64,000 nt of DNA from Streptomyces tendae (GTDB taxonomy: Bacteria; Actinomycetota; Actinomycetes; Streptomycetales; Streptomycetaceae). Where the stretch lies: assembly GCF_008632955.1 (NCBI RefSeq), contig NZ_CP043959.1, positions 62,001-126,000 on the forward strand. The letters run 5' to 3'. Of this stretch, positions 26,998 through 36,242 are shown one piece after another. Within the stretch, counting starts at the first letter, position 1. Every line of letters starts with the position of its first letter. The position numbers and the translations under genes are program-made. Below the pieces are notes generated by a model. The model did no database searches and had not been told where the DNA came from. It saw only the letters and a list, made by a program, of their open reading frames with translations.

Positions 26998-29688
26998 TTA
27001 CGTGCCCGAGGGACGGCGGAAGTGGTAGCCGGGCACGGGGCCGAGGGATTCGTCCACGTGGATGCAGTCGGACCAGTCACGTTGCTCGAGGGGAGCCAGG
27101 AGGGATTCCAGCGAGCAGTTCCAGACGTCACACAAGGTGCGGACGAACAGGCCGTACAAGTCGTCCGACATCCGCCACCAGTGCTTCTGCCACGTGAGGG
27201 TGGGGTGGTCACGGGCGAACTCATAGGCTGAATCACGATTCGCGGCGTACGGGAACACCTCCGTCAGTGGTGGGGTGGTGCCGTACTGGCAGATGAAAAC
27301 GCAGTCGTCGGGCAGTTGGATCGGCTCTCCGGACACCGGGTGACCGATCTCGGGTGGGCGGGTGCGCCAGGAGAGGGGCCAGCCCAGACCCACGAAGATT
27401 TGGTTGCGCTGGACCACCCACTCGCGAACCTCGGACAAGCTGAGAACGCCCTGTGCCGTCAGGGCGAATGCAACGTCGTCGGAGAGCGGCGCCGAAGCGG
27501 TGTGCAGGGTGAGCGCGATCTCGAGCTGCAGCGAATCGTCGAAGAGCCCGGCGTGGCGTAGCCGTTGCTCCTGTGTGTCGATCCACTGCCGCATCTCGTC
27601 CCGGGTGGCGACCAACGCGGCCTTGTCCCGTGAGGCTCGGCTGGGTTGTCCCATGAGGTATCCGGCGAACGAGACCGACGTGTCGGCAAGAAATCCGTTG
27701 ACCGTGACGATGCCCGGGTAATCACGCTGACCCTGATGCGCCCAGCTGCTCCACAGCATGGCGAGCCCGACTCTCTGCCCTTTGTCGTCACGTACCTCCG
27801 TCGCCCTGTCCACGAAGTCGTCGCGCATTTGGAGACGGAGCTTCTCCTCCCCGGCGCGCCCCTTCGCCGCCTGCGGCGGGTAGAGGCGGTCGAACACCTC
27901 CTCCCGCGCCCCTGAGGCGAGGGAGAACGGGCGGAGGACCTGCGGCACCGCTGCTCCCGGCTCCCATGTATGAATGGGCACCGCGTTCTCCAGCACCAGA
28001 CGCCGGGCCAACTCGGCAAGACGTTCGTCGTAGGTTCTGCTGAACAGGCCCTGCGTCGCGTAAGGGCTTTTCCTGAGCTTCACCCGTACTGTCGTGCCCT
28101 CCGGCACCCACCCCTGCCCCGGCACCGGAGTGAGGAGTGGGCGGTGCGAAGGGCCGTCGAAGGTGAGGCGGCGGGCGTCGGCGAGGGAGGCGTCGTAGCG
28201 GCGGGTGATCAGTTCGACTTCGTCACCGAGGAGGAAGACCGAGAAGAAGCCGATGCCGAAGCGGCCGCTGGGGCGGAAGCCGCCGTCGGCCAGGCCGGGC
28301 AGACGGTTGCGCACGCTCGTCGAGCTCCACCCGCTGGTGCCGAAGTCGAGCAGCCCGTGGACCAGGGTTTCCTCGTCCATGCCGGTCCCGGAGTCGCGTA
28401 CCTCCAGATACCAGTCGTCGTCGGTCCGGGTCAGGCGGATCTCCACCTGGCCGAGCGGGAAGTCGGGCTGGAGCGTCTGGCGGGCCAGCACGGCGTCCTG
28501 GGCGTTCTGGATCAGCTCCCGCAGGGCGACCTCCGGCTCGTCCCCGTAGAGCTGCCGGCCGCCGAGTGTGCCGACCAGGGACGGGATGTCGGAGACCTTG
28601 ACCGTCGCGTCGATGGGGCGCCAGTCCTGGACGCGGAACAGTTCGGCGAAGCGTTCCGGGGAGTCGACGCCGGCGACCGCTCGCGCCGCGAGCCGCTTCC
28701 GGCCCAGGTCGTGGAGCAGCGCGTCGACAGCCTTGAGCTCGCGGTCGATGCCGCGCAGGTAATCCAGTGCCAGCCACCAGGAGGCGGCGTCCCGCGGCGG
28801 GAAAGGGCGCAGCGAGCTGTAGGTGACGCGGTCACCGTTGCGGTACGGGCGGCTGATGTGCTCCTGGAACCGCCAGTGCTCACGGGACACCCCGCGCGGC
28901 CGCCGCAGGGAGAACAGGAAGCTGGGGGCACGGCGGCTGTCGATTTGGGTGGCGTCGGCGAGACGCAGGATGCACGCCAGCTTGAGCGGCTCGATGACCC
29001 ACTCACTCGGTTGCCAGGGCAGCGACCCGATCGAGTGCCGGAACTCCCGGGCCAGGCGGTCCACGGGCCACCAGTGGCTGGCCGCGAGGTCGCCGAACAG
29101 CGGGCCGTACCACTCCCGCAGCTGCACCTCGTCGATCAGATGGATCTCGTTGCCCGTGCTGCTCCGCCACGGCTGGTCCACCAGTCGTTTCGCCTGTTCC
29201 GCGTGGGTCTCACGGATCGCGGTCGCCACGCACGCCTCGGCGATCTCCGCGGGCGGGTCCTCCAGCTCGTTGCGCTCCGGCCAGCATCCCTCCCGCTCGT
29301 AGTAGGCCAGCGACACCAGGTCGCGCCAACGCTTCTCGCCCAGTGCCTCCGGCACGGTCGTCCCGTAGGCGGCCGTCCCCATCGCCGCGTCGTGCAGCAC
29401 GAAGGCGCAGCCCAGGACGTACGCCTCGGCCGGGTTCAGGGTGACCGTGTCGCCGCAGACGAGGTCGGCCGTCTCCCAGAGCGCGTCCACGTGGCTGATG
29501 TCGTGCACGGTGAAGTCCGGCATGCTGCGGGCGTTCTCTTCCAGGAGGACGGCCGCCTTTCGTCGTAACTCCCTGTACGACGCGCGCAGCTGTCCCCGTT
29601 GCTCGGCGTGAGGGTCCGCCTCGGGACCCGGGCGGGCGGCCAGGGTGTTCTTCCACAGGGACGTGTTCGTGTGGACGTGCTCGGTCAC
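26998..29688 (-). CDS. Large HD-domain/Hsp90-like ATPase fusion protein
   Basis: An 896-residue protein. The N-terminal part (about 35-330) is an HD phosphohydrolase-like domain: HDISHVD (62-68) and LHDAAMG (99-) give the His/His-Asp ligand set. Residues about 375-640 are a GHKL ATPase of Hsp90 type: N-box ELIQNAQDA (about 393), G1 box DSGTGMD (about 433), G2 box GRFGIGFFSVF (about 476) and the later GTTVRVKL strand. The remaining C-terminal 250 residues are unassigned. HD domains joined to Hsp90-like ATPases occur in predicted prokaryotic conflict systems. The GTG start uses the AGGTGA that overlaps the stop of the upstream membrane protein gene 9 bp away, so the two are coupled. Confidence 0.8.
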   Translation of the reverse strand: MTEHVHTNTSLWKNTLAARPGPEADPHAEQRGQLRASYRELRRKAAVLLEENARSMPDFTVHDISHVDALWETADLVCGDTVTLNPAEAYVLGCAFVLHDAAMGTAAYGTTVPEALGEKRWRDLVSLAYYEREGCWPERNELEDPPAEIAEACVATAIRETHAEQAKRLVDQPWRSSTGNEIHLIDEVQLREWYGPLFGDLAASHWWPVDRLAREFRHSIGSLPWQPSEWVIEPLKLACILRLADATQIDSRRAPSFLFSLRRPRGVSREHWRFQEHISRPYRNGDRVTYSSLRPFPPRDAASWWLALDYLRGIDRELKAVDALLHDLGRKRLAARAVAGVDSPERFAELFRVQDWRPIDATVKVSDIPSLVGTLGGRQLYGDEPEVALRELIQNAQDAVLARQTLQPDFPLGQVEIRLTRTDDDWYLEVRDSGTGMDEETLVHGLLDFGTSGWSSTSVRNRLPGLADGGFRPSGRFGIGFFSVFLLGDEVELITRRYDASLADARRLTFDGPSHRPLLTPVPGQGWVPEGTTVRVKLRKSPYATQGLFSRTYDERLAELARRLVLENAVPIHTWEPGAAVPQVLRPFSLASGAREEVFDRLYPPQAAKGRAGEEKLRLQMRDDFVDRATEVRDDKGQRVGLAMLWSSWAHQGQRDYPGIVTVNGFLADTSVSFAGYLMGQPSRASRDKAALVATRDEMRQWIDTQEQRLRHAGLFDDSLQLEIALTLHTASAPLSDDVAFALTAQGVLSLSEVREWVVQRNQIFVGLGWPLSWRTRPPEIGHPVSGEPIQLPDDCVFICQYGTTPPLTEVFPYAANRDSAYEFARDHPTLTWQKHWWRMSDDLYGLFVRTLCDVWNCSLESLLAPLEQRDWSDCIHVDESLGPVPGYHFRRPSGT

Positions 29689-29697
29689 GGGGGACGT

Positions 29698-30228
29698 TCA
29701 CCTCATCGCGGGCAGCAGGAACAGGCCGGCGAGCACCCACATGGTGATCACCGACACGAGGATGAAGAGCACTACGTACGTCTCGTACCAGCGCAGGAAG
29801 TTGCCGGGGCGAGGACGCTTGCGGAAGCCGGGGCCGACGAGCTCGTCGGTGACGTCACACTCCTCGTGGCGGTAGTCGAGCCAGGCCAGCGCCCCCACCA
29901 CGATCAGCGTGCCGGTGAAAGCAGCGACCACCGTCGTGAGCGTCAGCAGCCCGATCACCCCGCCCCGCGCGGTGTCCGCCGCGAGTTCCCACTTGCGGTA
30001 GCCGACGAAGAGTGCGAGCGCGGCGGCGACCAGAGTGGTGGCGAGGGTTTGGTAGATCGCGAGGAACCGGTGCGCGTTCTCGTTCACGGTCTGGATCTGT
30101 TGCAGGACGTAGCGATAGCGCTCCAGCGCGAGTTCCCTGCGCAGTGCGGCGGTGTCCTCGGTCCCGGTGTCCGCGGTGCCCGTGTGCGTGGTGTCCGCAT
30201 CCGGTCGCGTCTGGCCCGTCTCCCCCAT
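29698..30228 (-). CDS. Three-helix membrane protein coupled to the HD/Hsp90-like ATPase
   Basis: A 176-residue protein. After a Thr/Asp-rich start (MGETGQTRPDADTTHTG) comes an amphipathic helix (ALRRELALERYRYVLQQIQTVNENAH), then three membrane segments: LAIYQTLATTLVAAALALFVGY, GLLTLTTVVAAFTGTLIVVGALAW (shown in part) and YVVLFILVSVITMWVLAGLFL. The loop before the last helix is basic. I recognise no enzyme motif. Coupled to a large ATPase/HD protein, it resembles membrane effectors of abortive-infection modules, a reading that is inference. GGTGGGGG lies 3 bases before the ATG at 30228. Confidence 0.72.
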   Translation of the reverse strand: MGETGQTRPDADTTHTGTADTGTEDTAALRRELALERYRYVLQQIQTVNENAHRFLAIYQTLATTLVAAALALFVGYRKWELAADTARGGVIGLLTLTTVVAAFTGTLIVVGALAWLDYRHEECDVTDELVGPGFRKRPRPGNFLRWYETYVVLFILVSVITMWVLAGLFLLPAMR

Positions 30229-30329
30229 AGCCCCCACCCGTAGGCCTGCTGTCAGCAGAGCTATACCCATCCGCCGGCCGTCCACCCGGTTGGAGGCAGG
30301 GGGACGGCCATGGGCGGGCGGCGACGACG

Positions 30330-30364
30330 GAAGGGCCCGGGAACGCGAGGTTCCCGGGCCCTTC
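30330..30364. terminator. 15-bp hairpin terminator of metG
   Basis: Arms 30330-30344 and 30350-30364 are perfectly complementary around a 5-nt loop. It sits just after the leftward metG stop and before the membrane-protein operon promoter. Confidence 0.8.
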
Positions 30365-30381
30365 GCCATGCGCGGTGCGTG

Positions 30382-31998
30382 TTACGCGGTGGGCTTCTCC
30401 TCCAGGCGGGGGAAGAGGACCGCGCCCTTGGTGACCGTGGAGCCGGCGGGGAGCAGACCCCAGGCGGCGGACTCCTGGACCCTCTGGTCGGCGAGGGCGC
30501 CCAGGGAGGGCTCCGCGCCGAGGGACTCCCAGAGCTTCTGGGAGGTCTCCGGCATGATCGGGTTGAGCAGGACGGCCACCGCGCGCAGGGACTCCGCGGC
30601 CGTGTACAGGATCGTCGCCAGGCGGGCCTTGCTCTCCGGCGAGTCGTCCTTCGCGACCTTCCAGGGCTCCTGCTCGGTGATGTAGCCGTTGACCTGCTTC
30701 ACGAAGTCGAAGACCGCCAGGATGCCGCCCTGGAAGTCCAGCTCCTCGCCGATCTTCCGGTCCGCCTCCGTGACCGCCTTCGCCAGGCCGTCGTGGATCG
30801 CCTTCTCCGCGTCGCCGTCGGCCGTCGCGGCCGGCAGCTCACCGCCGAAGTACTTGCCGACCATCGCCGCCACGCGGGAGGCGAGGTTGCCGTAGTCGTT
30901 CGCCAGCTCGCTGGTGTAGCGGGCGGAGAAGTCCTCCCAGGAGAAGCTGCCGTCCTGGCCGAAGGCGATCGCCCGCAGGAAGTACCAGCGGTACGCGTCC
31001 ACGCCGAAGTGCGAGGTCAGGTCCTGCGGCTTGATGCCCGTCAGGTTGGACTTGCTCATCTTCTCGCCGCCGACCATCAGCCAGCCGTTCGCGGCGATCT
31101 TCCCGGGGAGGGGAAGGCCCTGCGCCATCAGCATGGCCGGCCAGATGATCGCGTGGAAGCGGAGGATGTCCTTGCCGACCAGGTGCACGTCGGCGGGGAA
31201 CGTCGACTCGAACTTCTCCGGGTTCTCGTTGTAGCCGACCGCCGTCGCGTAGTTCAGCAGCGCGTCGACCCACACGTAGATGACGTGCTTGTCGTCCCAC
31301 GGGACCTTGACGCCCCAGTCGAACGTCGAGCGGGAGATGGAGAGGTCCTGCAGGCCCTGGCGGACGAAGTTCACGACCTCGTTGCGCGCGGACTCGGGCT
31401 GGATGAAGCCCGGGTTGGCCTCGTAGTGCGCGAGCAGCTTCTCGCTGTACTCGCTGAGCTTGAAGAAGTAGTTCTCCTCGCTGAGGATCTCCACCGGCTT
31501 CTTGTGGATCGGGCACAGCTTCTGGCCCGCGTAGTCGCCCTCGCCGTCGAGCAGCTCACCGGGGAGCTTGTACTCCTCGCAGCCCACGCAGTACGGGCCC
31601 TCGTAGCCGCCCTTGTAGATCTCGCCCTTGTCGTACAGGTCCTGCACGAACTCCTGGACGCGGTCGGTGTGCCGCTTCTGCGTGGTGCGGATGAAGTCGT
31701 CGTTCGCGATGTCGAGGTGCTCCCACAGGGGCTTCCAGGCCTCCGTGACGAGCTTGTCGGCCCAGGCCTGCGGGGTGACCCCGTTCGCCTCGGCCGTACG
31801 CATGATCTTCTGACCGTGCTCGTCCGTGCCGGTGAGGTACCACACCTTCTCGCCACGCTGGCGGTGCCAGCGGGTGAGCACGTCGCCTGCGACGGTCGTG
31901 TAGGCGTGGCCCAGGTGAGGAGCGTCGTTGACGTAGTAGATGGGGGTCGAGACGTAGTACGCCTTCGCCCCCTGCTTCTCTGATCCAGTGGCCGCCAT
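30382..31998 (-). CDS. metG: Methionyl-tRNA synthetase
   Basis: A 538-residue class I synthetase. HIGH appears as HLGH (PIYYVNDAPHLGHAY, about 28-31), the KMSKS loop as EKMSKSNLTG (about 305-310), and the connective insertion carries a CVGCEEYKLPGEL Cys pair (about 140-150). The C-terminal anticodon-binding domain contains the helix run MVGKYFGGELPAA and FDFVKQVNGYI. No C-terminal EMAP-like dimerisation domain is present, as in other actinobacterial enzymes of this length. The ATG start gives MAATGSEKQGAKAYYVSTPI. It lies downstream of the VWA gene on the same strand, with a terminator between. Confidence 0.95.
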   Translation of the reverse strand: MAATGSEKQGAKAYYVSTPIYYVNDAPHLGHAYTTVAGDVLTRWHRQRGEKVWYLTGTDEHGQKIMRTAEANGVTPQAWADKLVTEAWKPLWEHLDIANDDFIRTTQKRHTDRVQEFVQDLYDKGEIYKGGYEGPYCVGCEEYKLPGELLDGEGDYAGQKLCPIHKKPVEILSEENYFFKLSEYSEKLLAHYEANPGFIQPESARNEVVNFVRQGLQDLSISRSTFDWGVKVPWDDKHVIYVWVDALLNYATAVGYNENPEKFESTFPADVHLVGKDILRFHAIIWPAMLMAQGLPLPGKIAANGWLMVGGEKMSKSNLTGIKPQDLTSHFGVDAYRWYFLRAIAFGQDGSFSWEDFSARYTSELANDYGNLASRVAAMVGKYFGGELPAATADGDAEKAIHDGLAKAVTEADRKIGEELDFQGGILAVFDFVKQVNGYITEQEPWKVAKDDSPESKARLATILYTAAESLRAVAVLLNPIMPETSQKLWESLGAEPSLGALADQRVQESAAWGLLPAGSTVTKGAVLFPRLEEKPTA

Positions 31999-32043
31999 GG
32001 TCGAAATCCTACTGGTCCCGACGAGATCGACTCACACGCGTTT

Positions 32044-32075
32044 CGGGGGGTGGACGGGGTTCCGTCCACCCCCCG
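32044..32075 (-). terminator. 14-bp hairpin between the VWA gene and metG
   Basis: Arms 32044-32057 and 32062-32075 pair perfectly around GGTT. It lies after the VWA stop on the leftward strand. Confidence 0.75.
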
Positions 32076-32100
32076 GGGGGTGCGTGAGGGGCGGGACGTC

Positions 32101-33836
32101 CTACGGGCGCCAGGACGCCAGGACGCCCTCGTAGAGCTCCTTGTCCGTGAGCTCGCGGGGGGTGGGGCCCGCGTGGAAGAACGACGTGTTCTCCGTCGTG
32201 AGCTTGCGGAGGTAGTCGAAGGCCTTGTTGTCGTGCTCGCCGAAGGCGACGAACGAGAAGAACACGTTGGGGTGGTTCTTCGCGGCCTCGGTGAGGGCCT
32301 TGGTCGCCGGGGTCTTGGCGTCGGGGGCGCCGTCCGTCTGGAAGATCACCAGGGCGGGGGTGCCGGCCGGCTCCTTGGCGTGCTGTTCGAGGACCGCCTC
32401 GACGGCTGCGTGGTAGCTGGTACGGCCCATCCGGCCGAGCCCTGCGTGCAGGTCGTCGATCTTGTTCTCGTACTCGGTGAGGGTGAGCTCGCCGGTGCCG
32501 TCCAGCTCGGTGGAGAAGAACGTCACGTGCAGCGTGGCCTCGGTGTCGAGGTGCGCGGCGAGGGCGAGGGTCTGCTCGGCGAGGGCCTGGGCGGAGCCGT
32601 CCTTGTAGTACGGGCGCATGGAGGCGGAGCGGTCGAGCACGAGGTGGATCTTGGCGCGGGCGCCGGTGAGGCCGTTCTTGTCGAGGACGGTGCCGGCTGC
32701 CTTGTAGGCGGTGGTGAGGGTGGTGTTGCGGAGGGTGGAGGCGGGGGTGGCGGGGTGTGGGTGGCGTCGGCCTCGGCTTCGCCTTCGGCCGGGATTCGTT
32801 CCCACCCGCACCACCCGTGCGGGTCTCGTTGTCGGGTGCGGGTGGCCCCTGCGGGGGCTGTTCGCCGTCGGCGGCCGCGGGAGTGTCGGTCGTGGGCTCG
32901 GGGGTCGCCTCGGCCGTCGGCTCCTCGGCCGCCGGGGCGGCCTCGGCCTTCGGCTCGGCAGCGGACTCGGCCGCGGCCTCACGCTTCGCCTCGGCAGCAG
33001 CCCGGGCATCAGGCTCCGCCTCGGCTTCGGACCGCACCTCGGCCTCTGCCTCGGGTTCGGCCTTGGCTTCGGGCTTCGCGTCGGGTTCGGCGTCGGCCTC
33101 AAGCTCGGCCTCTGCCTTGGCCTCCGCCTTCGGCCTCTGCCTTGGCCTCCGCCTTCGGCTCTGCCTTGGCCTCCGCCTTCGGCTCCGCCTTGGCCTCCGG
33201 CTCGGGCTCGGGGGGCGGGGTTGCCTCCGCCTCGGCCTCCAGGCTCCCCTTGTCCTCGGTTGCCGGGTCCGTCTCGGCCTTCGCCTCCGGCTCCGATGCG
33301 GTCTCGGCCTCCGCCTCGGGCTCGATGGCGGGCTTCGCCTCGGGCTCGGTGGCCGGCTTGGCCTCCGGCTCAGGCTCCGGGGCGGCTTCCGTCTTTGCCT
33401 CCGGCTCCTGGGCCGCGTCGCTCTTCGCCTCCGGCTCGGGGTCGCCTCGGGGCCGGCTTCGCCTCGGGTTCGGGGCCGTCGACGCCTTCGGCTCCGGGGC
33501 GGCCTCCGTCTCCGTCTTCGGCTCCGGGTCGGTCGCTGCCGCCTGCTTCGGGGCGGGCTCCGGGTCCGTCGACGGGGTCGGACGCGGGACCGTGATCTTG
33601 TCGAAGGCGGCGCTCACGAGGTCGTGTTCGTCGCGTTCGCGCTGTTCCGGGACCGTCGGGGTGGCCGGTCCCGGCTCGGGGGACGGGGACGGGATCGTGG
33701 GTTCCGGGGACGGTTCGGGCGTGGTCGGGGCGGCCGTTTCCGTCGCCTCGGCGGCCGGCGCCGCACCCTCCGCTTCGGCGGGCCTCGCTTTCCGTGACCG
33801 TCCGAACGCGTTCCGCAGGAGAGTGAGAATGCCCAT
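32101..33836 (-). pseudogene. VWA-domain protein with acidic repeat linker, two +1 frameshifts
   Basis: The product begins MGILTLLRNAFGRSRKARP at 33836, runs through a very long Glu/Ala/Lys/Pro-rich linker, and ends in a von Willebrand A domain with a MIDAS (LVLDRSASMRPYYKDGSAQ, then FFSTELDGTGE, then IFQTDGAPDAKTP) of the kind found in TerF/TerY-like stress proteins. The three sections are in three frames. Near 33131-33137 one extra base relative to the repeat unit (GAGGCCG against GAGCCG) shifts the frame, and a second extra C near 32755-32760 restores the VWA frame. Gene length is 3n+2, as expected for two insertions. Either the gene is inactive, or the GC-rich repeat was misread; the VWA part itself looks intact. 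Confidence 0.72.
33095..33240 (-). repeat. Tandem (E-P/A-K-A) coding repeat
   Basis: A 24-bp unit reading GAGCCGAAGGCGGAGGCCAA and variants encodes E-P-K-A-E-A-K-A on the minus strand and is repeated several times. The first frameshift of the VWA gene lies inside this array, consistent with slippage. Confidence 0.75.
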
Positions 33837-34030
33837 GTGCGCAACCCTTCGCGTGAGTTGATGCCCGTCAAACCCTGGCCAGGACGGACACGTAAGGTTA
33901 GCGGCCCTTGTGGGTGATCTTGGGCAGGGTGGGATGTGCGGGATCGTATATGTCAAGGGCGCGATCCGGCCTGTAGACGACCACCCGGCCGCCCGGCCCG
34001 CTCCCACGCACCGCCCTTGATGACCACCGC

Positions 34031-34052
34031 GGCTTCACCCGTCGTTCATCCC
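34031..34052 (+). promoter_or_regulatory. Probable PHO box (PhoP direct repeats)
   Basis: Two 11-bp units, GGCTTCACCCG and TCGTTCATCCC, have TTCA in the same phase, matching the Streptomyces PhoP repeat pattern (G-G/T-TCA-YYY-RG). They lie about 72-93 bp before the PhoX-like phosphatase start, where TACGGT (34082-34087) could be the -10. Confidence 0.6.
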
Positions 34053-34123
34053 GGCGCCCGGTCGCCGCACCCGTGCGCTCCTACGGTCGCGCTGACACCT
34101 CGGGCACGCCAAGGAGAGAACAC

Positions 34124-36190
34124 GTGCGAAAGCTGCTGCCGTTGATCGGAACGCCGTCCCGTTCGCACCCGGGCGGGCGGTCCGCCCTGACCTGTCGCTT
34201 CCGGTGTGGTGACGCCTGCTTCCACGAGGTGCCCAACACCAGCGCCAACGCGTACGTCGGTGACGTCGTCGCCGGGGCCCTCAGCCGCCGGTCGGTGATG
34301 CGTGCCGCCGCCGTCGTGACCGTCGCCGCGGCCGGCGCGGGGGCGGTCGGTGTCGCCGCCGCTCCCGAGGCCGGGGCGGCCGGGGCCGCGAAGGGCCACC
34401 GTCCGCCCAAGGGCGCCCGCGGCCTGCGGTTCACGCCGGTGGCACCCAACACCCGTGACGCCGTCACCGTGCCCGAGGGCTACCGGCAGAACGTCGTCAT
34501 CCGCTGGGGCGAGCCCATCCTGCGCGGCGCGCCCGCCTTCGACCCCGAGCGGCAGAGCGCCCGCGCGCAGGCCGGACAGTTCGGGTACAACTGCGACTTC
34601 CTCGCGCTGCTGCCGCTGAAGGGCGAGCGTGACCGGCAGTTGCTCGTCGCCAACCACGAGTACACCGACGAGATCCTCATGTTCCGCGACTACGACCCGC
34701 AGAACCCGACGCGCGAGCAGGTGGAGATCGCCTGGGCCGCGCACGGTCTCGCCGTCGTCGCCGTGGAGGAGGACCGCGGGAGCGGCAGGCTGACGGCCGT
34801 CGGACGGCACCACCTGAACCGGCGGCTCACCGCCACCTCCGAGTTCCGGCTCACCGGGCCCGTCGCCGGCTCCGACCTGGTGAAGACGTCCGCCGACCCG
34901 AGCGGCACCCGGGTGCGCGGCACGCTCAACAACTGCTCCGGCGGCACCACCCCGTGGGGCACCACCCTGCACGGCGAGGAGAACTTCAACCAGTACTTCG
35001 CCAACGGCAGCAGCGCCACCGACAAGCGGTACGGGATCGGCACCGGCGCCACCGAGCGCAAGTGGGAGCGGTTCGACAAGCGGTTCGACCTCGCCCAGGA
35101 GCCGAACGAGGTGCACCGCTTCGGCTACGTCGTCGAACTGGACCCGTACGACCCCGACTCCACGCCCCGCAAGCACACCGCGCTCGGCCGGTTCAAGCAC
35201 GAGGCGGCGACCGTGCGGCTGACGCACGACGGGCGTCCGGTCGTCTACTCCGGCGACGACGAGCGGTTCGACTACTTCTACAAGTTCGTGAGCAGCAAGC
35301 GGATGCGGCACGGCGACAGCCGCGCGGCCCGCGCGCACAACCTCACGCTGCTCGACGAGGGCACGCTGTACGTCGCCCGGCTGACCGGCGACTCGCCCGC
35401 CATCGAGATCGACGGGACGGGGAAGCTGCCCGGGGACGGCGAGTTCGACGGCAGCGGGGAGTGGATCCCGCTGGCCACGGCGACCGCCCGCGGAGCCGTC
35501 TCGCACGTGGAGGGCATGACCGCCGAGGAGGTCTTCGTCTTCACGCGCCTGGCCGGTGACAAGGTCGGCGCCACCAAGATGGACCGGCCCGAGGACATCG
35601 AGCCCAACCCCGTCACCGGCAAGGTGTACGTCGCGCTCACCAACAACTCCAACCGCGGGACCGGCGCCAACCCCAAGGCCGACGAGGCCAACCCGCGCCA
35701 CGCCAACAAGCACGGCCACGTCCTGGAGCTCACGGAGCGCTTCAACCGGCCGGAGAGCACCCGCTTCGCCTGGTCGCTGTTCCTGGTCGCCGGCGACCCG
35801 GACGACCCGGCGACGTACTTCGCCGGGTTCCCCAAGGACGCCGTCAGCCCGATCTCCTGCCCGGACAACGTCGCCTTCGACGCGCACGGCAACCTGTGGA
35901 TCTCCACCGACGGCAGCGCCCTCGGCTCCCACGACGGCCTCTTCGGCGTCGCCACGCGCGGGGAGCGGCGCGGTGAGCTGAAGCAGTTCCTGACCGTGCC
36001 CACGGGTGCGGAGACCTGCGGGCCGGTCGTCCAGGACCGGCGGGTGCTCGTCGCCGTACAGCACCCTGGCGAGGTGGACGGGGCGACCGTGGAGCGGCCC
36101 GCCAGCACCTGGCCCGACGGTCCCGGGACGTACGTCCGCCCGGCCGTGGTCGCGGTGTGGCGCGCGGACGGGCGGGACATCGGCGTCTGA
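34124..36190 (+). CDS. PhoX-family phosphatase (DUF839), Tat-exported
   Basis: A 688-residue protein of the PhoX family, calcium/iron-dependent alkaline phosphatases unrelated to PhoA. The twin-arginine signal is internal, SRRSVMRAAAVVTVAAAGAGA at about 53-73, after an N-terminal segment containing CRFRCGDACFHEV. Family motifs include GYNCDFLALLPL, LLVANHEYTDEILMF, NNCSGGTTPWGTTLHGEENFNQYF (in part) and PDNVAFDAHGNLWISTDG. It would release phosphate from organic esters outside the cell. AAGGAGAG precedes the GTG at 34124; starting there keeps the Cys-rich N-terminus typical of Streptomyces members. A probable PHO box upstream fits control by phosphate starvation. Confidence 0.88.
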   Translation: MRKLLPLIGTPSRSHPGGRSALTCRFRCGDACFHEVPNTSANAYVGDVVAGALSRRSVMRAAAVVTVAAAGAGAVGVAAAPEAGAAGAAKGHRPPKGARGLRFTPVAPNTRDAVTVPEGYRQNVVIRWGEPILRGAPAFDPERQSARAQAGQFGYNCDFLALLPLKGERDRQLLVANHEYTDEILMFRDYDPQNPTREQVEIAWAAHGLAVVAVEEDRGSGRLTAVGRHHLNRRLTATSEFRLTGPVAGSDLVKTSADPSGTRVRGTLNNCSGGTTPWGTTLHGEENFNQYFANGSSATDKRYGIGTGATERKWERFDKRFDLAQEPNEVHRFGYVVELDPYDPDSTPRKHTALGRFKHEAATVRLTHDGRPVVYSGDDERFDYFYKFVSSKRMRHGDSRAARAHNLTLLDEGTLYVARLTGDSPAIEIDGTGKLPGDGEFDGSGEWIPLATATARGAVSHVEGMTAEEVFVFTRLAGDKVGATKMDRPEDIEPNPVTGKVYVALTNNSNRGTGANPKADEANPRHANKHGHVLELTERFNRPESTRFAWSLFLVAGDPDDPATYFAGFPKDAVSPISCPDNVAFDAHGNLWISTDGSALGSHDGLFGVATRGERRGELKQFLTVPTGAETCGPVVQDRRVLVAVQHPGEVDGATVERPASTWPDGPGTYVRPAVVAVWRADGRDIGV

Positions 36191-36242
36191 CGCCGGAGGA
36201 CGGACGGCGTGACCGGGGGCGGCGGCGGGGCCCGCGCGGGCG

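Noticed and set aside
32050..33861. Rightward open frames through the acidic-repeat region
   Set aside because: They read the complement of the Glu/Ala/Lys repeat as Ser/Ala/Gly runs. The VWA motifs and the start site are on the minus strand.
33601..34123. TTGACATATACG near 33943-33954 on the minus strand as a strong promoter for the VWA gene
   Set aside because: The -35-like hexamer is good but no -10 lies at a suitable distance, so it was not annotated.
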